Part shown: in pieces, positions 33,392 to 41,977 of the stretch
How positions within the stretch are numbered: the stretch's first letter is position 1
Layout: every line of letters starts with the position of its first letter
NCBI RefSeq assembly: GCF_017549005.1
Contig: NZ_JAFYYT010000001.1
Span: 62,001 to 126,000, forward strand
DNA length: 64,000 nucleotides
Direction of reading: 5' to 3'
Source of the DNA: Ruminococcus sp.
Lineage (GTDB): Bacteria; Bacillota; Clostridia; Oscillospirales; Ruminococcaceae
Translations under genes and position numbers: made by a program
The notes under the pieces: model-generated
The model's input: the letters and a program-made list of their open reading frames with translations, nothing else
Database searches by the model: none
Told to the model about the DNA's origin: nothing

Positions 33392-34131
33392 CAGACACCT
33401 CCGAAGCGGCGGTTTCTTCTTGCATACTCGATAAGCGCCTTGTCAAGCTCGGCAGGCGTAAAATCAGGCCAGAGCACATCTGTAAAATAGTACTCCGCAT
33501 AGGCGCACTGCCATATGAGATAATTTGAAAGTCTCAGTTCGCCGCTGGGACGGATAAGAAGATCAACGTCGGGAAGTCCTGCGGTATAAAGATTATCCGC
33601 AACCGACTGCTCTGTGATGTCCTCTGGTCTTATCTCGCCGTTTACAGCTTTCTGTGCAAGGGCTCTTGCAGCGTGTACGATCTCATCGCGTCCGCCGTAG
33701 TTTACAGCCATCATAAGGTTCATCTCCGTATAATGAGCCGTATCCTCCTCAAGCTTTATCATCTTTTCCTGAAGGTCAGCGTCAAAGGCGCTCTTGTCGC
33801 CGAGGAAAATCATACGGGTATTCTCGCTGAGGAAGTTTCTTACGTCAACGATGTAATCGCGGAAGAGCTCCATGATAGTATTTACTTCATCGTCGGGGCG
33901 CTGCCAGTTCTCTGTGGAAAAGGCATAGAAGCTGATATTCTTCAGTCCGATGTCCTTGCAGTAGCGGACTATCTTCTTGAACTGCTTCGCACCCTCGCGA
34001 TGTCCGAATGGACGCGGCAGACCACGTTTCTTTGCCCATCTGCCGTTTCCGTCCATGATAAAGCCTACGTGCTCGGGAAGCTTCTCGGGCAGCGTAAGCT
34101 CAGTTGTTTCCTTTTTTCCGAATAATGCCAT
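33391..34131 (-). CDS. uppS: Undecaprenyl diphosphate synthase UppS
   Basis: A 246-residue cis-prenyltransferase making the C55 carrier for wall glycans. The diphosphate-binding FIMDGNGRWAKKRG and HREGAK, and the C-terminal DLLIRPSGELRLSNYLIWQ with AEYYFTDVLWPDF are intact. Length is normal. It is followed by cdsA with a one-base overlap and preceded by frr at 10 bases. Confidence 0.97.
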   Translation of the reverse strand: MALFGKKETTELTLPEKLPEHVGFIMDGNGRWAKKRGLPRPFGHREGAKQFKKIVRYCKDIGLKNISFYAFSTENWQRPDDEVNTIMELFRDYIVDVRNFLSENTRMIFLGDKSAFDADLQEKMIKLEEDTAHYTEMNLMMAVNYGGRDEIVHAARALAQKAVNGEIRPEDITEQSVADNLYTAGLPDVDLLIRPSGELRLSNYLIWQCAYAEYYFTDVLWPDFTPAELDKALIEYARRNRRFGGV

Positions 34132-34141
34132 ATTTCACCAA

Positions 34142-34696
34142 TTATACAGTCATGATCTCTTTTTCTTTGTCAGCGACCATCTTGTCAACATCGTCGCACA
34201 TCTTGTCCGTGAGATCCTGTACCTTCTTCTCGCAGTCCTTGAGGTCGTCCTCAGTGATCTCCGAGTTCTTCTTCATTGCCTTGTACTTTTCCATAGTATC
34301 GCGTCTTATGGAACGAACAGTTACCTTGCACTCCTCACCGTACTTCTTTATGCTCTTGCAGAGCTCCTTACGGCGATCCTCTGTGAGCTGCGGGAATGCA
34401 AGACGGATAACGTTACCGTCGTTTACAGGCTGGATACCGATATCGGAAGCCTGTATAGCCTTTTCGATGAGCTTTAATGTGGACTTGTCCCAGGGCTGGA
34501 TAACAAGTATTCTTGCCTCTGATACCGAAACTGCCGCCATCTGATTTACAGGAGTAGCTGCTCCGTAATAATCTACCATTACTTTGTCGAGAACCGCAGG
34601 ATTTGCTCTTCCTGCACGGATCGAAGCAAATTCATTGCCAAGTGCGTTAAGGCTTTTATTCATTTTTTCCTTAGCGAGATTAAGCTGTTCTTTCAT
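34142..34696 (-). CDS. frr: Ribosome recycling factor
   Basis: A 184-residue tRNA-mimic that splits post-termination ribosomes with EF-G. It shows LGNEFASIRAGRANPAVLDKV, YYGAATPVNQMA, IQPWDKSTLKLIEKAI and the helical C-terminus. It lies between pyrH (18 bases upstream) and uppS (10 bases downstream), the universal Firmicute order. Confidence 0.97.
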   Translation of the reverse strand: MKEQLNLAKEKMNKSLNALGNEFASIRAGRANPAVLDKVMVDYYGAATPVNQMAAVSVSEARILVIQPWDKSTLKLIEKAIQASDIGIQPVNDGNVIRLAFPQLTEDRRKELCKSIKKYGEECKVTVRSIRRDTMEKYKAMKKNSEITEDDLKDCEKKVQDLTDKMCDDVDKMVADKEKEIMTV

Positions 34697-34714
34697 AGTA
34701 TTTCATTCCTTTCA

Positions 34715-35422
34715 TTATTCGCCGACAACGGTTCCTACATTTCCGCCCATGATAGCGTCATAGATGTTATCGGGACGGCTGAGATCGAATACCAGCATCT
34801 TCATGTGGTTATCACGGCACATTGCGGCAGCTGTGCTGTCCATTACGCCGAGATCCTGTCCGATGACCTCTGTGAATGTGAGGGTATCGTACTTCTTTGC
34901 ATCTTCATACTTGTGGGGGTCTTTATCGTACACGCCGTCTACAAGAGTAGCCTTCATGAGGATATCTGCCTGTATCTCCATTGCACGGAGTGCGGCTGCC
35001 GTATCTGTTGAGAAGAAGGGGTTTCCTGTTCCGCAGCCGAATATGACTACTCTTCCCTTGTTGAGATGTCTTACGGCTCTGTTGCGGATATAGGGCTCTG
35101 CAATCGCAGCCATCTGAAGAGCTGTCTGTACACGGACAGTGCAGCCGAGTGATTCGAGAACATCTGCGAGAGCAAGTGCGTTCATAGTTGTTGCAAGCAT
35201 TCCGATATGGTCTGCGCGTGTCCTGTCCATAGCTCCGCTTGAACGGCCTCTCCAGAAGTTACCGCCGCCGACAACTACAGCTACCTGTGCGCCTGCGTCA
35301 ACGCACTTCTTGATGCTTTTGCATATCTCTGTTACTACGTCGTAATTGAGACCTGTCTTGTTGTCGCCTGCGAGAGCTTCGCCGCTGACCTTTAATAATA
35401 CTCTTTTATACTTTGGTTCCAT
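34715..35422 (-). CDS. pyrH: Uridylate kinase PyrH
   Basis: A 235-residue UMP kinase of the amino-acid-kinase fold, making UDP for nucleotide and wall-precursor synthesis. Motifs: [58 protein letters not shown] and VDGVYDKDP. It heads the pyrH-frr-uppS-cdsA-dxr-rseP-rnz-ispG-polC run and has its own promoter, since rpsB-tsf, its usual upstream partners, are 27 kb away. Confidence 0.97.
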   Translation of the reverse strand: MEPKYKRVLLKVSGEALAGDNKTGLNYDVVTEICKSIKKCVDAGAQVAVVVGGGNFWRGRSSGAMDRTRADHIGMLATTMNALALADVLESLGCTVRVQTALQMAAIAEPYIRNRAVRHLNKGRVVIFGCGTGNPFFSTDTAAALRAMEIQADILMKATLVDGVYDKDPHKYEDAKKYDTLTFTEVIGQDLGVMDSTAAAMCRDNHMKMLVFDLSRPDNIYDAIMGGNVGTVVGE

Positions 35423-35455
35423 ATAAGCACCTCACAAAAAAATTATCCATAGTTT

Positions 35456-35484
35456 ATTTTACACTAATTTCAAAGATATGTAAA
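35456..35484 (-). promoter_or_regulatory. Promoter of the pyrH-frr-uppS cluster
   Basis: Minus strand TTTACA (35479-35484), 17 bases, TAAAAT (35456-35461), about 34 bases before the pyrH start. Confidence 0.7.
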
Positions 35485-35632
35485 GTACATTTTCCGAAAA
35501 TCACGAAAAAATTTACACGAAATTTGCATTTTTTCCATTGCTTTCCGCACCTTTGCATATTTCAACGCTGTTTATCAGCACATTTAACAAAAATGTTGAA
35601 AATATATTGTAAAGGTTCGCTCCGCATTTTTC

Positions 35633-35661
35633 TTGACAACTACTCCTCTCCGTGGTATAAT
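35633..35661 (+). promoter_or_regulatory. Perfect consensus sigma-A promoter of the tRNA-Ser pair
   Basis: Plus strand TTGACA (35633-35638), exactly 17 bases, TATAAT (35656-35661). Transcription would start about 25 bases before the first tRNA. Confidence 0.9.
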
Positions 35662-35692
35662 ATAAAAGCTGATTAATTCGGCAGTAAAAAAT

Positions 35693-35781
35693 GGAGAGGT
35701 ATCGAAGCGGTCATAACGAGGCGGTCTTGAAAACCGTTTGACTTAACGGTCACGTGGGTTCGAATCCCACCCTCTCCGCCA
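35693..35781 (+). tRNA. tRNA-Ser (anticodon TGA), CCA encoded
   Basis: Acceptor GGAGAGG pairs with CCTCTCC. The anticodon stem GCGGTCT-TGA-AAACCGT gives anticodon TGA. A long variable arm (GACTTAACGGTC) marks a class II serine tRNA, and the T-loop GGTTCGAATCC is canonical. Discriminator G and CCA (35779-35781) are encoded. It reads UCA and wobble UCN codons. Confidence 0.97.
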
Positions 35782-35815
35782 ATTTTTTTATCGGTGAGCT
35801 TTCGCTCGTCGGTTT

Positions 35816-35905
35816 GCGGATTTACCCAAGTGGTGAAGGGGCTCCCCTGCTAAGGGAGTAGGTCGGGAAACCGGCGCGAGAGTTCAAATCTCTCAATCCG
35901 CGCCA
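35816..35905 (+). tRNA. tRNA-Ser (anticodon GCT), CCA encoded
   Basis: Acceptor GCGGATT pairs with AATCCGC. The anticodon loop in CTCCCCT-GCT-AAGGGAG reads AGC/AGU serine codons. A long variable arm (TCGGGAAACCGG) and T-arm AGAGTTCAAATCTCT follow. Discriminator G and CCA are encoded. It lies 34 bases after tRNA-Ser(TGA) and is cotranscribed with it. Confidence 0.96.
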
Positions 35906-35907
35906 AT

Positions 35908-35946
35908 AAAACCTCATTGCTTTTGCAGTGGGGTTTATTTTATTTC
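35908..35946 (+). terminator. Terminator of the tRNA-Ser pair
   Basis: A 12-bp stem AAACCTCATTGC / GCAGTGGGGTTT with G-U pairs and loop TTTT, followed by ATTTTATTTC. Confidence 0.85.
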
Positions 35947-36047
35947 TGATGTACACCGTTACTTTGCGGTATACTGATAAACTTTTGCTTATATATCATT
36001 AATTTGCCATTTTTCACATAATACAAGTATATTTTTTACTGTCAGCG

Positions 36048-36056
36048 TGTTATAAT
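36048..36056 (+). promoter_or_regulatory. Extended -10 promoter of the GH5 gene
   Basis: TGTTATAAT (TGnTATAAT class) 24 bases before the ATG; no good -35 is visible at 17 bases. The short leader contains AGGAGG. Confidence 0.5.
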
Positions 36057-36079
36057 CTGTCACAGGAGGCGATAAATAA

Positions 36080-37033
36080 ATGAGAAAGATAAACGGTTTC
36101 AACAAGGGCGTTAATTTCGGAGGCTGGCTCTCACAGTGCAGCTACGAAAAGGAACACCTTGACACCTTCATTACCGAAAAAGACTTTGAAATTGCTGCTT
36201 CATGGGGCGTTGACCATGTCCGCGTTCCATTTGACTATAATATACTGGAAAACAAGGACGGTACATACAATGACAACGGCTTCGCATACCTTGATATGGC
36301 TATCAGAGCTTCAAGGAAAAACGGGCTGAATATCATACTCGACCTGCACAAAACAGCCGGATTCTCTTTCGATTACTACGGTGAGGACGAGAACGGCTTC
36401 TTTGACAGCAAAGAGTATCAGGAGCGCTTCTACCGCCTGTGGGAAGAAGTCGCAAGGCGCTATGGCTCCATGACTTCCAATGTGGCTTTTGAGCTTCTCA
36501 ACGAGGTCACAGACGCCGAGTTCATCGACGCATGGAACAGGATAGTCAGAGAATGCATAAGCAGGATAAGAAAGATCGCTCCCGATATACTTATCCTCGT
36601 GGGAAGCTATCACAACAACAGCGCCGATACAGTACAGTTCCTCGACGAGCCCTTTGACAAGAACGTTATTTACAATATGCACTGCTATGAACCCCTGAAG
36701 TTCACACATCAGGGCGCTTACTGGACTACAGCTATAATCCCGGAGGAACGTATTCCCTTCGAGGAGAGCGTAACTTCTCCCGAGTATTTCGAGGAGCTTT
36801 TCTCTACCGCTATAGCTAAGGCGGAGAAGTTCGGAACAAGTCTGTACTGCGGAGAATACGGCTGTATCGATGTAGTATCTCCCGAGGATACGATCAAATG
36901 GTACAGAACGATAAACTCTGTCTTTGAAAAACACGGTATCGGCAGAGCCGCCTGGAACTACAAGGCTATGGATTTCGGCCTTTCCGATGAAAGGCTCAGC
37001 AAGGTACACAATGAGCTTATCAAATTACTGTGA
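36080..37033 (+). CDS. Glycoside hydrolase family 5 (cellulase-like), no signal peptide
   Basis: A 317-residue single-domain GH5 enzyme. NKGVNFGGWLSQ is the usual entry; the acid/base is Glu142 in FELLNEVTD and the nucleophile Glu259 in YCGEYGC; LDLHKTAG, GSYHNN and NMHCYEP supply substrate-site residues. It has no signal peptide, CBM, linker or dockerin, so it is predicted to be cytoplasmic and may hydrolyse imported beta-glucan oligosaccharides, unlike secreted cellulosomal GH5. AGGAGG lies 10 bases before the start. It stands alone between a tRNA operon and a convergent sigma/anti-sigma unit. Confidence 0.9.
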   Translation: MRKINGFNKGVNFGGWLSQCSYEKEHLDTFITEKDFEIAASWGVDHVRVPFDYNILENKDGTYNDNGFAYLDMAIRASRKNGLNIILDLHKTAGFSFDYYGEDENGFFDSKEYQERFYRLWEEVARRYGSMTSNVAFELLNEVTDAEFIDAWNRIVRECISRIRKIAPDILILVGSYHNNSADTVQFLDEPFDKNVIYNMHCYEPLKFTHQGAYWTTAIIPEERIPFEESVTSPEYFEELFSTAIAKAEKFGTSLYCGEYGCIDVVSPEDTIKWYRTINSVFEKHGIGRAAWNYKAMDFGLSDERLSKVHNELIKLL

Positions 37034-37041
37034 TATAAGCA

Positions 37042-37079
37042 TTATCCCCTTTGCTTCCGCAAAGGGGATAACTTTTTTT
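37042..37079 (+). terminator. Terminator of the GH5 gene
   Basis: A 13-bp perfect stem TTATCCCCTTTGC / GCAAAGGGGATAA with loop TTCC, followed by CTTTTTTT. Convergent with the membrane protein gene ending at 37078. Confidence 0.92.
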
Positions 37080-39048
37080 ATTCTTCATCAGGAGTTTCGT
37101 AGCTGTCGTCTTTGTAGCCTGTCGTGTCAAAATGCCTGTGTTCCAGCGGCTCGTCTACCTTAAAGCTCGTTGTATTCATTTCTTTATAGCTATTCTCTAT
37201 CATATTCTGCTCTGAGTAGCTCAAAACGATACCGCTCCTCAGGTCTACGACCATTTTATTGGTATAATCTTCTGTTTCTACGTAGATAACAGCGCAGTCT
37301 CTGTCGAACTGCTCTTCAACAGAAATGATATGCCAGTCGTTGAAATCCGTCAGATAGCGTGTATCGGGATATAAGCTGTCCATACATTTTGCGCCCATCG
37401 GAATATCAGTGAAGTTCATGTATTCTTCCATCTGTCCGGTTTCCGTATCGTAATAAAATAAATAACGGTAATTATCGGGAAGATACACATAATTGTAATC
37501 AGGAGCGTCTGATTCCTGTTTATTAAACGTTTTATCCACGTTATTTACGCTTATCCATTCATTATTATCCTGATAAAACGTCATATTACTGTGATATGTA
37601 CCGTGGATAAATTCATTATCCATACAGAAATAATTTTTCCTGTTGTCTGCAAGACAGTGCTCGGTATTGCTCCATTTGCCTCCATCTCCCTCGCCGCGGT
37701 ATTCAAATACTACGTCCGCAGTATCGAAATAACGGTACGAATTAAGCATAATATGGTATATATAGCTCTTGTTTTCAATAGCATTCAGAGCCGCTTCTCC
37801 GCTTGCATTCATGATCTGACCGGTATACTTCTCCGTATCGACTTTTCTGAACGGATATGTGCCATCGTACATTTCATAATCAAGTCTTGTAGAAAGCTCT
37901 TTTGCCTCCTCATAATTTGAGAATATTGTCATATCATGCATCTGAAGCTCTGCAAATTCTGTATTATCACCGCTTTCAGCAGCTGTTGTATGCTGTACCT
38001 CTGTCTCATTTTTGCTTTTCTCCAGCATTCTCTCGCTTTCGTCCATAATGCTGTAGTTAGCGATCTTCCAGCCTCCGTCCGAGTTTTTCAGAAGGAAGTC
38101 GGCATAGATAAGCACTCCGTCACTGCGCTTGTAGACCCTGTTGCATACCATACTCTGCATATCGCTTTCGTCATAAGCGGAGAAAGTATTCTCAAGGTCG
38201 AATTTTCCCGAAAAATCCTCATAGTCCTCAGTATAAAGCGAGGAGATCATTTCATAACCGCTGAAATCATATACCTCTCCGAACTTATAGTCAAGAGATA
38301 ACTCATGATCGTCTATATGGTCTGAAAGCACCTTGTCTTTATACAGAACGAACGGCCTTATATACTTTGACGCCTGTCCGTCATCTCTGAAATCTGTTCC
38401 GTTTTCGTAGCCGCTGACATCGTTTCCGAGATAATATGCATTGAGCTTCGGTGCGAAGGTAGCGTTCATAAGCGCCTTCACCTTTTCGGGAGTATTGAGC
38501 TTTTCATCTGTTACTGTGCGGTAATCAACAGTCAGCTTATACATCTCCCCTGTTGACGGATCAACAGTGTCCCTGTAAAATGTCAGGAACGGTTCTTCCT
38601 CATAATCAGCTTCGTCTGTATACAGCTCGCCCATGATATGCTGGAAATTGTCGACAAGCACATCTACTCCTATGTCGAGCTCACGGAAAGAAGTTCCGGT
38701 GACTGTAGTCGCCTGCCCTGCATTATCGCTCTTGGACATATCCACTTTCGGTATCCTGCTGTTCTTTGCTAAAAACAGCCCTCCTGCAAGTCCGCTGACA
38801 AGCACCATTGTAGCCGCAACTGCACTTATTCCCCTATACAGCATTGGTCTGCGGTAGCGCTCGACTCCGGAAGCTTCGACCGTAAAGCCGTCGTCAGACT
38901 CCTCCGCAGCCTTGAGCTGCCTGTACTTCTGCTGACTGAGCTTATATATTTTTTCTTTTTCTTTTCTGCCTGCGGCAGGATATTTTTCTGATATCCTTTC
39001 GATATCATTCTCTTTTCTGCTAAACATCATATCAAGATCATCTTTCAT
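37078..39048 (-). CDS. Membrane protein paired with an ECF sigma factor (putative anti-sigma factor)
   Basis: A 656-residue protein with a charged cytoplasmic N-terminus (1-70), one TM helix (about 72-94) and a large acidic, Tyr/Asp-rich extracytoplasmic part (95-656) without a recognised domain. It begins 12 bases after the ECF sigma gene on the same strand. That context and the one-TM layout suggest a sensor/anti-sigma factor, as in Ruminococcus and Clostridium RsgI-like systems, but no ZAS zinc motif or RsgI domain is visible and no carbohydrate-binding module is seen. It is convergent with the GH5 gene. The role is inference from position. Confidence 0.65.
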   Translation of the reverse strand: MKDDLDMMFSRKENDIERISEKYPAAGRKEKEKIYKLSQQKYRQLKAAEESDDGFTVEASGVERYRRPMLYRGISAVAATMVLVSGLAGGLFLAKNSRIPKVDMSKSDNAGQATTVTGTSFRELDIGVDVLVDNFQHIMGELYTDEADYEEEPFLTFYRDTVDPSTGEMYKLTVDYRTVTDEKLNTPEKVKALMNATFAPKLNAYYLGNDVSGYENGTDFRDDGQASKYIRPFVLYKDKVLSDHIDDHELSLDYKFGEVYDFSGYEMISSLYTEDYEDFSGKFDLENTFSAYDESDMQSMVCNRVYKRSDGVLIYADFLLKNSDGGWKIANYSIMDESERMLEKSKNETEVQHTTAAESGDNTEFAELQMHDMTIFSNYEEAKELSTRLDYEMYDGTYPFRKVDTEKYTGQIMNASGEAALNAIENKSYIYHIMLNSYRYFDTADVVFEYRGEGDGGKWSNTEHCLADNRKNYFCMDNEFIHGTYHSNMTFYQDNNEWISVNNVDKTFNKQESDAPDYNYVYLPDNYRYLFYYDTETGQMEEYMNFTDIPMGAKCMDSLYPDTRYLTDFNDWHIISVEEQFDRDCAVIYVETEDYTNKMVVDLRSGIVLSYSEQNMIENSYKEMNTTSFKVDEPLEHRHFDTTGYKDDSYETPDEE

Positions 39049-39060
39049 TTCTATCTCTCC

Positions 39061-39621
39061 TTATCCTGCAAATCCCACTTCATGGAGCATCTCTCTAAGT
39101 CTCTTTATCGCCCTGCTGCATCTGGTCCTTACGTTATCCGATGACAGGTCGACTATCTTTGCAATTTCCTTTGAGCTCCTGCCGTAGTAATACTTCTGTA
39201 TTATTATAGTGGAATCGGGCTCCCCAAGCTCCTCTACCTTGTCGTAGAGCAGCTTTCTGAGCTCAGACTGCTCCGTAGAAGCTACTATATCCTCTTCTGA
39301 TACGAACTCGTCGTCCTCCTCGAGCGATATGCTCCTCGAAGTATGTCTTGCAACTCTTCTGTATGTATCAACTGCCTTTCTTCTGGCCACAGAAGCCGTA
39401 AAGGCTTTGATATTTCCGCCTATCTCTTCCTGCTTGTCAAAAAACAGGAAGCACTGTGCGAAAACGTCTCCTACACACTCATCTATATCTTCAACTGACG
39501 CGCAGCCTTTAAGCCGTGAATATACTATAGTATATACATAGTTGAAGTATTTATCATAAAAGGCACGCTGTCCGCGTTCAGGCTTTGCCTTCAATAAATG
39601 CTGCAGCTCTTTTTCAGTCAT
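39061..39621 (-). CDS. ECF-type RNA polymerase sigma factor
   Basis: A 186-residue sigma-70-family protein of ECF size. Region 2 is seen in AFYDKYFNYVYTIVYSRL and DECVGDVFAQCFLFF; region 4 with a helix-turn-helix in IIIQKYYYGRSSKEIAKIVDLSSDNVRTRCSRAIKRLR. An acidic linker (EEDDEFVSEEDI) joins them. It is probably cotranscribed with the downstream membrane protein, which is likely to hold it inactive. I could not identify a convincing promoter in the 39.62-39.76 kb leader. Confidence 0.9.
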   Translation of the reverse strand: MTEKELQHLLKAKPERGQRAFYDKYFNYVYTIVYSRLKGCASVEDIDECVGDVFAQCFLFFDKQEEIGGNIKAFTASVARRKAVDTYRRVARHTSRSISLEEDDEFVSEEDIVASTEQSELRKLLYDKVEELGEPDSTIIIQKYYYGRSSKEIAKIVDLSSDNVRTRCSRAIKRLREMLHEVGFAG

Positions 39622-39767
39622 AGTTCACCACTCCTATTGTGCACATTCTGTATTTCCCCTTTCACTAATACAAATCGCCCCGGAAATTCATAATGTAACA
39701 CGGAAAATATTATTTTTTCTTTTTAACAATTATTTTTTGCGGAGATACAAAAAATTTCCGCAGGGTA

Positions 39768-39796
39768 TTTACTTTTTCGCGCAAATATGGTATTAT
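39768..39796 (+). promoter_or_regulatory. Promoter of plsY
   Basis: TTTACT (39768-39773), 17 bases, TATTAT (39791-39796), about 70 bases before the start. Confidence 0.6.
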
Positions 39797-39864
39797 AAGA
39801 AGTGCTAAAAACGCATCGTCATTTTTTTGCAGCTCAGCTGCTTTTTCCTGGGGGGATCATTTTT

Positions 39865-40500
39865 ATGCAAATTCTTCTATGCGCCCTGCTCGGATACTTC
39901 TTCGGCAATATCAATCCAGCCTTTATTATCTCTAAATTCAAGGGCTTTGATATCCGAGAAAGAGGCTCGGGCAATGCCGGCGCGTCAAATACGGTTATTA
40001 CCATTGGCAAGAAAGCAGGTCTGCTTGTAGCGCTTTTTGATATTTTCAAAGCAGTTGCAGCTTCCGCTCTTGCCGCATACCTGTTTCCACAGATCAGGTT
40101 CGCTAAGATACTGTCGGGCTCATGCTGTATACTCGGACATATCTTCCCTGTGCTCATGAAGTTCCACGGCGGAAAGGGACTCGCCTCACTGGGCGGTACT
40201 ATCCTTGCATTCAATCCGCTCATATTTGTTCTGCTGCTGCTCTTTGAGATAGTACTGGGCTTCTCCGTGGATTATGTATGCGTCGTACCTGTCACTGGTT
40301 CGATCATCTTCACCCTTGTCTATGCGTTCATCACAGGCGATCCTGTGGGAACTGTCATTCTTTCTGTAGTAGATCTTGTCATTCTTTACAAGCACATCGA
40401 AAACTTTAAACGTATTCAGAACGGAACGGAAGCACATATCAGTTTCCTGTGGAAAAAAGAACAGGAGATCGCCCGCATCAAGAAAAACACCAACGATTGA
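39865..40500 (+). CDS. plsY: Acyl-phosphate:glycerol-3-phosphate acyltransferase PlsY
   Basis: A 211-residue membrane enzyme placing the first acyl chain on glycerol 3-phosphate. It has about five TM segments and the PlsY motifs RERGSGNAGASNTVITIGKKAG, GHIFPVLMKFHGGKGLA and VDYVCVVPVTGSI (family usually KGGKGVAT). The start at 39865 is chosen because it follows a G-rich ribosome-binding site and gives the normal length; a frame from 39802 would add 21 residues untypical of the family. A hairpin terminator follows. Confidence 0.9.
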   Translation: MQILLCALLGYFFGNINPAFIISKFKGFDIRERGSGNAGASNTVITIGKKAGLLVALFDIFKAVAASALAAYLFPQIRFAKILSGSCCILGHIFPVLMKFHGGKGLASLGGTILAFNPLIFVLLLLFEIVLGFSVDYVCVVPVTGSIIFTLVYAFITGDPVGTVILSVVDLVILYKHIENFKRIQNGTEAHISFLWKKEQEIARIKKNTND

Positions 40501-40526
40501 AAAAAGTCCCTTCGGGGGCTTTTTTA
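40498..40526 (+). terminator. Terminator of plsY
   Basis: AAAAAAGTCCC-TTCG-GGGGCTTTTTT directly overlapping the stop codon region; U-rich tail present. Confidence 0.85.
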
Positions 40527-40575
40527 TGCGTAAGCCGCAACGCACCCGATACAGCGGCAGTTAGGAGTTATTTAT

Positions 40576-41931
40576 ATGCATAGCAAATCCGCGGATATGT
40601 GCGAAGGACCTCTTGTCAGTAAGATAATCTTCTATACTATCCCTATCATACTGACAGGTATTTTACAGCTTCTCTTCAACGCCGCCGACCTCGTTGTTGT
40701 AGGTCAGTGCAACGGAAGCAATTCCGTAGGCGCTGTAGGCGCTACAGGAGCTCTCATAAACCTTATCGTCAATCTTTTCATCGGTCTTTCCGTCGGCGCA
40801 GGCGTTACTGTTGCCCACGGGATAGGCGCTGGCAGGAGCGAGGACGTCCGCAGGACTGTCCATACCGCTATCCCGACTGCCGTGATATGCGGAGCTGTTC
40901 TTACTGTCGTGGGAGTGCTTTTCTCAGAGACTTTTCTGCGCCTTATGGACACTCCCTCAAATCAGCTTCACCTTTCGGCGTCTTATATGAGGATATACTT
41001 CTGCGGAACTATCGCAAGTATGCTGTATAACTTCGGCTCGGCTATCCTCAGGGCCGCAGGCGATACGAAAAGTCCTCTGTACTACCTTACCGCCGCAGGC
41101 TTCCTTAATATCATACTGAACCTGATATTTGTCATCGCCTTCAAAATGGACGTTGCAGGCGTTGCTCTCGCAACTGTCATATCCCAGACGCTTTCGGCTG
41201 CGCTTGTGGTAAGGGCTCTCATGAAAAGAGACGACGCCTGCAGGCTTGAGCTTAAAAAGGTACACATTTACGGCAGACAGCTGAAAAGAATTTTTCAGAT
41301 CGGATTTCCTGCTGGTCTGCAGTCATCTATTTTTGCAATATCAAATGTTATAATCCAGTCTTCCATAAACTCTTTCGGTCCTATTGTAAACTCAGGCAAC
41401 GCTGCTGCTCAGAATATCGAGGGATTTGTGTACACCTCCATGAACTCATACAGTCAGACCTCGCTGAATTTCACAGGTCAGAACTACGGTGCAGGAAAAC
41501 TCGACCGCATTCGCAAGATAATGTGGATATGTCTTGTCGCCGTTTTCTGTACGGGAGCATTTCTCGGACTCACAGCCCTTTTCTTCGGCAGACCGCTGCT
41601 GTCCATTTATCTCCCGGACTCAAAAGAAGCTATCAAGCACGGACTTGTCCGTATGACTTATATAATGGTCCCATATTTCCTGTGCGGTCTCATGGACGTT
41701 ACGACAGGTCTTATCCGCGGTCTCGGACGTTCGGTGCTGCCTATGCTCATCACTGTTATCGGAGTTGTCGGTATACGTCTCGGCTGGATATACATTGTGT
41801 TCAGGATGCCCGAGTATCACTCGGTAAAGAGCCTGTACTTCTCATATACTATCTCATGGATAGTTACTTTCGCTGTAGAGCTCGGAGTTTTCCTGTCAAT
41901 TATGCGGAAGCTGAAAAAACAGCAGAAATGA
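40576..41931 (+). CDS. MATE family efflux transporter
   Basis: A 451-residue, 12-TM protein of the MATE/NorM-DinF superfamily. It starts with the typical EGPLVSKIIFYTIPII and carries VGQCNGSNSVGAVGATGALINLI and IFAISNVIIQSSINSFG repeats of the two six-helix halves. Such proteins export cationic drugs, dyes or metabolites using Na+ or H+ gradients; the substrate is not predictable. AGGAG eight bases before the ATG. Monocistronic, with a strong terminator. Confidence 0.92.
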   Translation: MHSKSADMCEGPLVSKIIFYTIPIILTGILQLLFNAADLVVVGQCNGSNSVGAVGATGALINLIVNLFIGLSVGAGVTVAHGIGAGRSEDVRRTVHTAIPTAVICGAVLTVVGVLFSETFLRLMDTPSNQLHLSASYMRIYFCGTIASMLYNFGSAILRAAGDTKSPLYYLTAAGFLNIILNLIFVIAFKMDVAGVALATVISQTLSAALVVRALMKRDDACRLELKKVHIYGRQLKRIFQIGFPAGLQSSIFAISNVIIQSSINSFGPIVNSGNAAAQNIEGFVYTSMNSYSQTSLNFTGQNYGAGKLDRIRKIMWICLVAVFCTGAFLGLTALFFGRPLLSIYLPDSKEAIKHGLVRMTYIMVPYFLCGLMDVTTGLIRGLGRSVLPMLITVIGVVGIRLGWIYIVFRMPEYHSVKSLYFSYTISWIVTFAVELGVFLSIMRKLKKQQK

Positions 41932-41947
41932 ATAAAGGACATCAAAT

Positions 41948-41977
41948 AAGGGCGGCTTCTGCCGCCCTTATTTTTTT
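41948..41977 (+). terminator. Terminator of the MATE gene
   Basis: AAGGGCGGC / GCCGCCCTT with loop TTCT, then ATTTTTTT. Also faces the convergent rubrerythrin gene. Confidence 0.9.

Noticed and set aside
35693-35905. tRNA-Ser genes as a possible integration (att) site for an island
   Set aside because: No integrase and no duplicated tRNA 3' end were found in the downstream 28 kb; neighbours are ordinary chromosomal genes.
39802-40500. Longer PlsY start at 39802
   Set aside because: Adds 21 residues not seen in the family, and the ATG at 39865 is preceded by a G-rich ribosome-binding site.
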